Assembly: GCA_025363015.1 (NCBI GenBank)
Contig: JANYEQ010000054.1
Span: forward strand, 1 to 64,000
DNA from: Bacteroidota bacterium
GTDB taxonomy: Bacteria > Bacteroidota > Bacteroidia > B-17B0 > Aurantibacillaceae
DNA: 64,000 bases
Direction of reading: 5' to 3'
Part shown: positions 63,973 through 64,000 of the stretch, piece after piece
How positions within the stretch are numbered: the stretch's first letter is position 1
Layout: every line of letters starts with the position of its first letter
Made by a program: the position numbers and the translations under genes
Notes under the pieces: model-generated
Database searches by the model: none
Told to the model about the DNA's origin: nothing
What the model saw: the letters and a program-made list of their open reading frames with translations, nothing else

Positions 63973-64000
63973 TTATTTCTTTTTAGAGTAACGGGTGCGG
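63973..64000 (-). CDS. 3' end of a gene running in from the right (partial)
   Basis: On the minus strand the last bases read RTRYSKKK and a TAA stop, directly before the bidirectional terminator. Only eight or nine codons are in the window, so no identity can be given. The basic tail would suit a helicase or ribosome-associated protein, but this is a guess. The position of the terminator makes a real gene end plausible. Confidence 0.4.

Noticed and set aside
1-64000. CRISPR arrays, IS elements, toxin-antitoxin or anti-phage islands
   Set aside because: No evenly spaced direct repeats, transposase motifs, or known defence gene clusters were seen. The HerA-like ATPase has no NurA, SIR2 or nuclease partner next to it, so a defence role is not supported.

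Overview
The window is a low-GC stretch of a Bacteroidota chromosome. Direct signs are secreted proteins with type IX secretion (T9SS) C-terminal sorting domains (one type B on a PKD-repeat protein, one type A on a subtilase), PorE-like TPR/PD40/OmpA proteins, many lipoproteins of the ...SC-KKK type, an archaeal/eukaryal-type ProRS, almost no Shine-Dalgarno sequences, and several promoters of the Bacteroidota form TTTG-N19/20-TAnnTTTG. No phage, IS element, CRISPR array or tRNA was seen. Gene content is mostly housekeeping, with small accessory patches near 32.3-33.3 kb and 36.5-37.5 kb.

Layout. 0-5.5 kb: partial lipoprotein, a DUF1624/HGSNAT-like membrane acyltransferase, a DEAD-box RNA helicase, an ABM-domain protein, a CtpA-type S41 protease and a Rieske-like lipoprotein that has lost its Fe-S ligands. 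5.5-13.1 kb (minus strand): a complete tryptophan operon trpE-G-D-C-F-B-A with a DAHP synthase gene as its last member. It is preceded by a 20-codon leader peptide with three consecutive Trp codons, a matching antiterminator segment and an intrinsic terminator: a full ribosome-mediated attenuator driven by a recognisable promoter. 13.2-16.3 kb: nucleoid-associated protein, orphan histidine kinase, Sua5/TsaC. 16.3-21.7 kb: a 1255-aa PKD adhesin-like T9SS cargo and a PorE-like partner without an OmpA domain. 21.7-25.1 kb: RNase P RNA, a methyltransferase, a conserved hypothetical protein and proS.

25.2-32.3 kb: a Tyr/Asn/Gly-repeat lipoprotein, a FadL-type barrel, pyrR, dtd, a lipoprotein, a pentapeptide-repeat protein and a VWA protein. 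32.3-37.5 kb: accessory hypothetical genes, a HerA-like ATPase and a 3-hydroxybutyrate dehydrogenase-like SDR with a consensus promoter. 37.6-42.9 kb: T9SS subtilase, prmC and outer-membrane-type proteins. 42.9-48.2 kb: a cupin/methyltransferase/HTTM group and uvrB. 48.3-53.8 kb: ABC-F ATPase, a LexA/CI-like S24 repressor with two operator-like dyads, a polysaccharide flippase, and a YceI-MarR pair whose promoter is overlaid by two near-identical dyads. 53.8-64 kb: M23 peptidase/O-antigen ligase/glycosyltransferase operon, an ABC exporter pair, a secreted bleomycin-hydrolase-like C1 peptidase, a full-length PorE-like OmpA protein, and the end of one more gene.

The most informative finds are regulatory and read directly from sequence: the trp attenuator with an almost leaderless leader peptide, the yceI/marR double operator with a terminator abutting the marR start codon, and the dyads flanking the S24 repressor promoter. 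All functional statements are inferred from sequence recognition; no database search was run.
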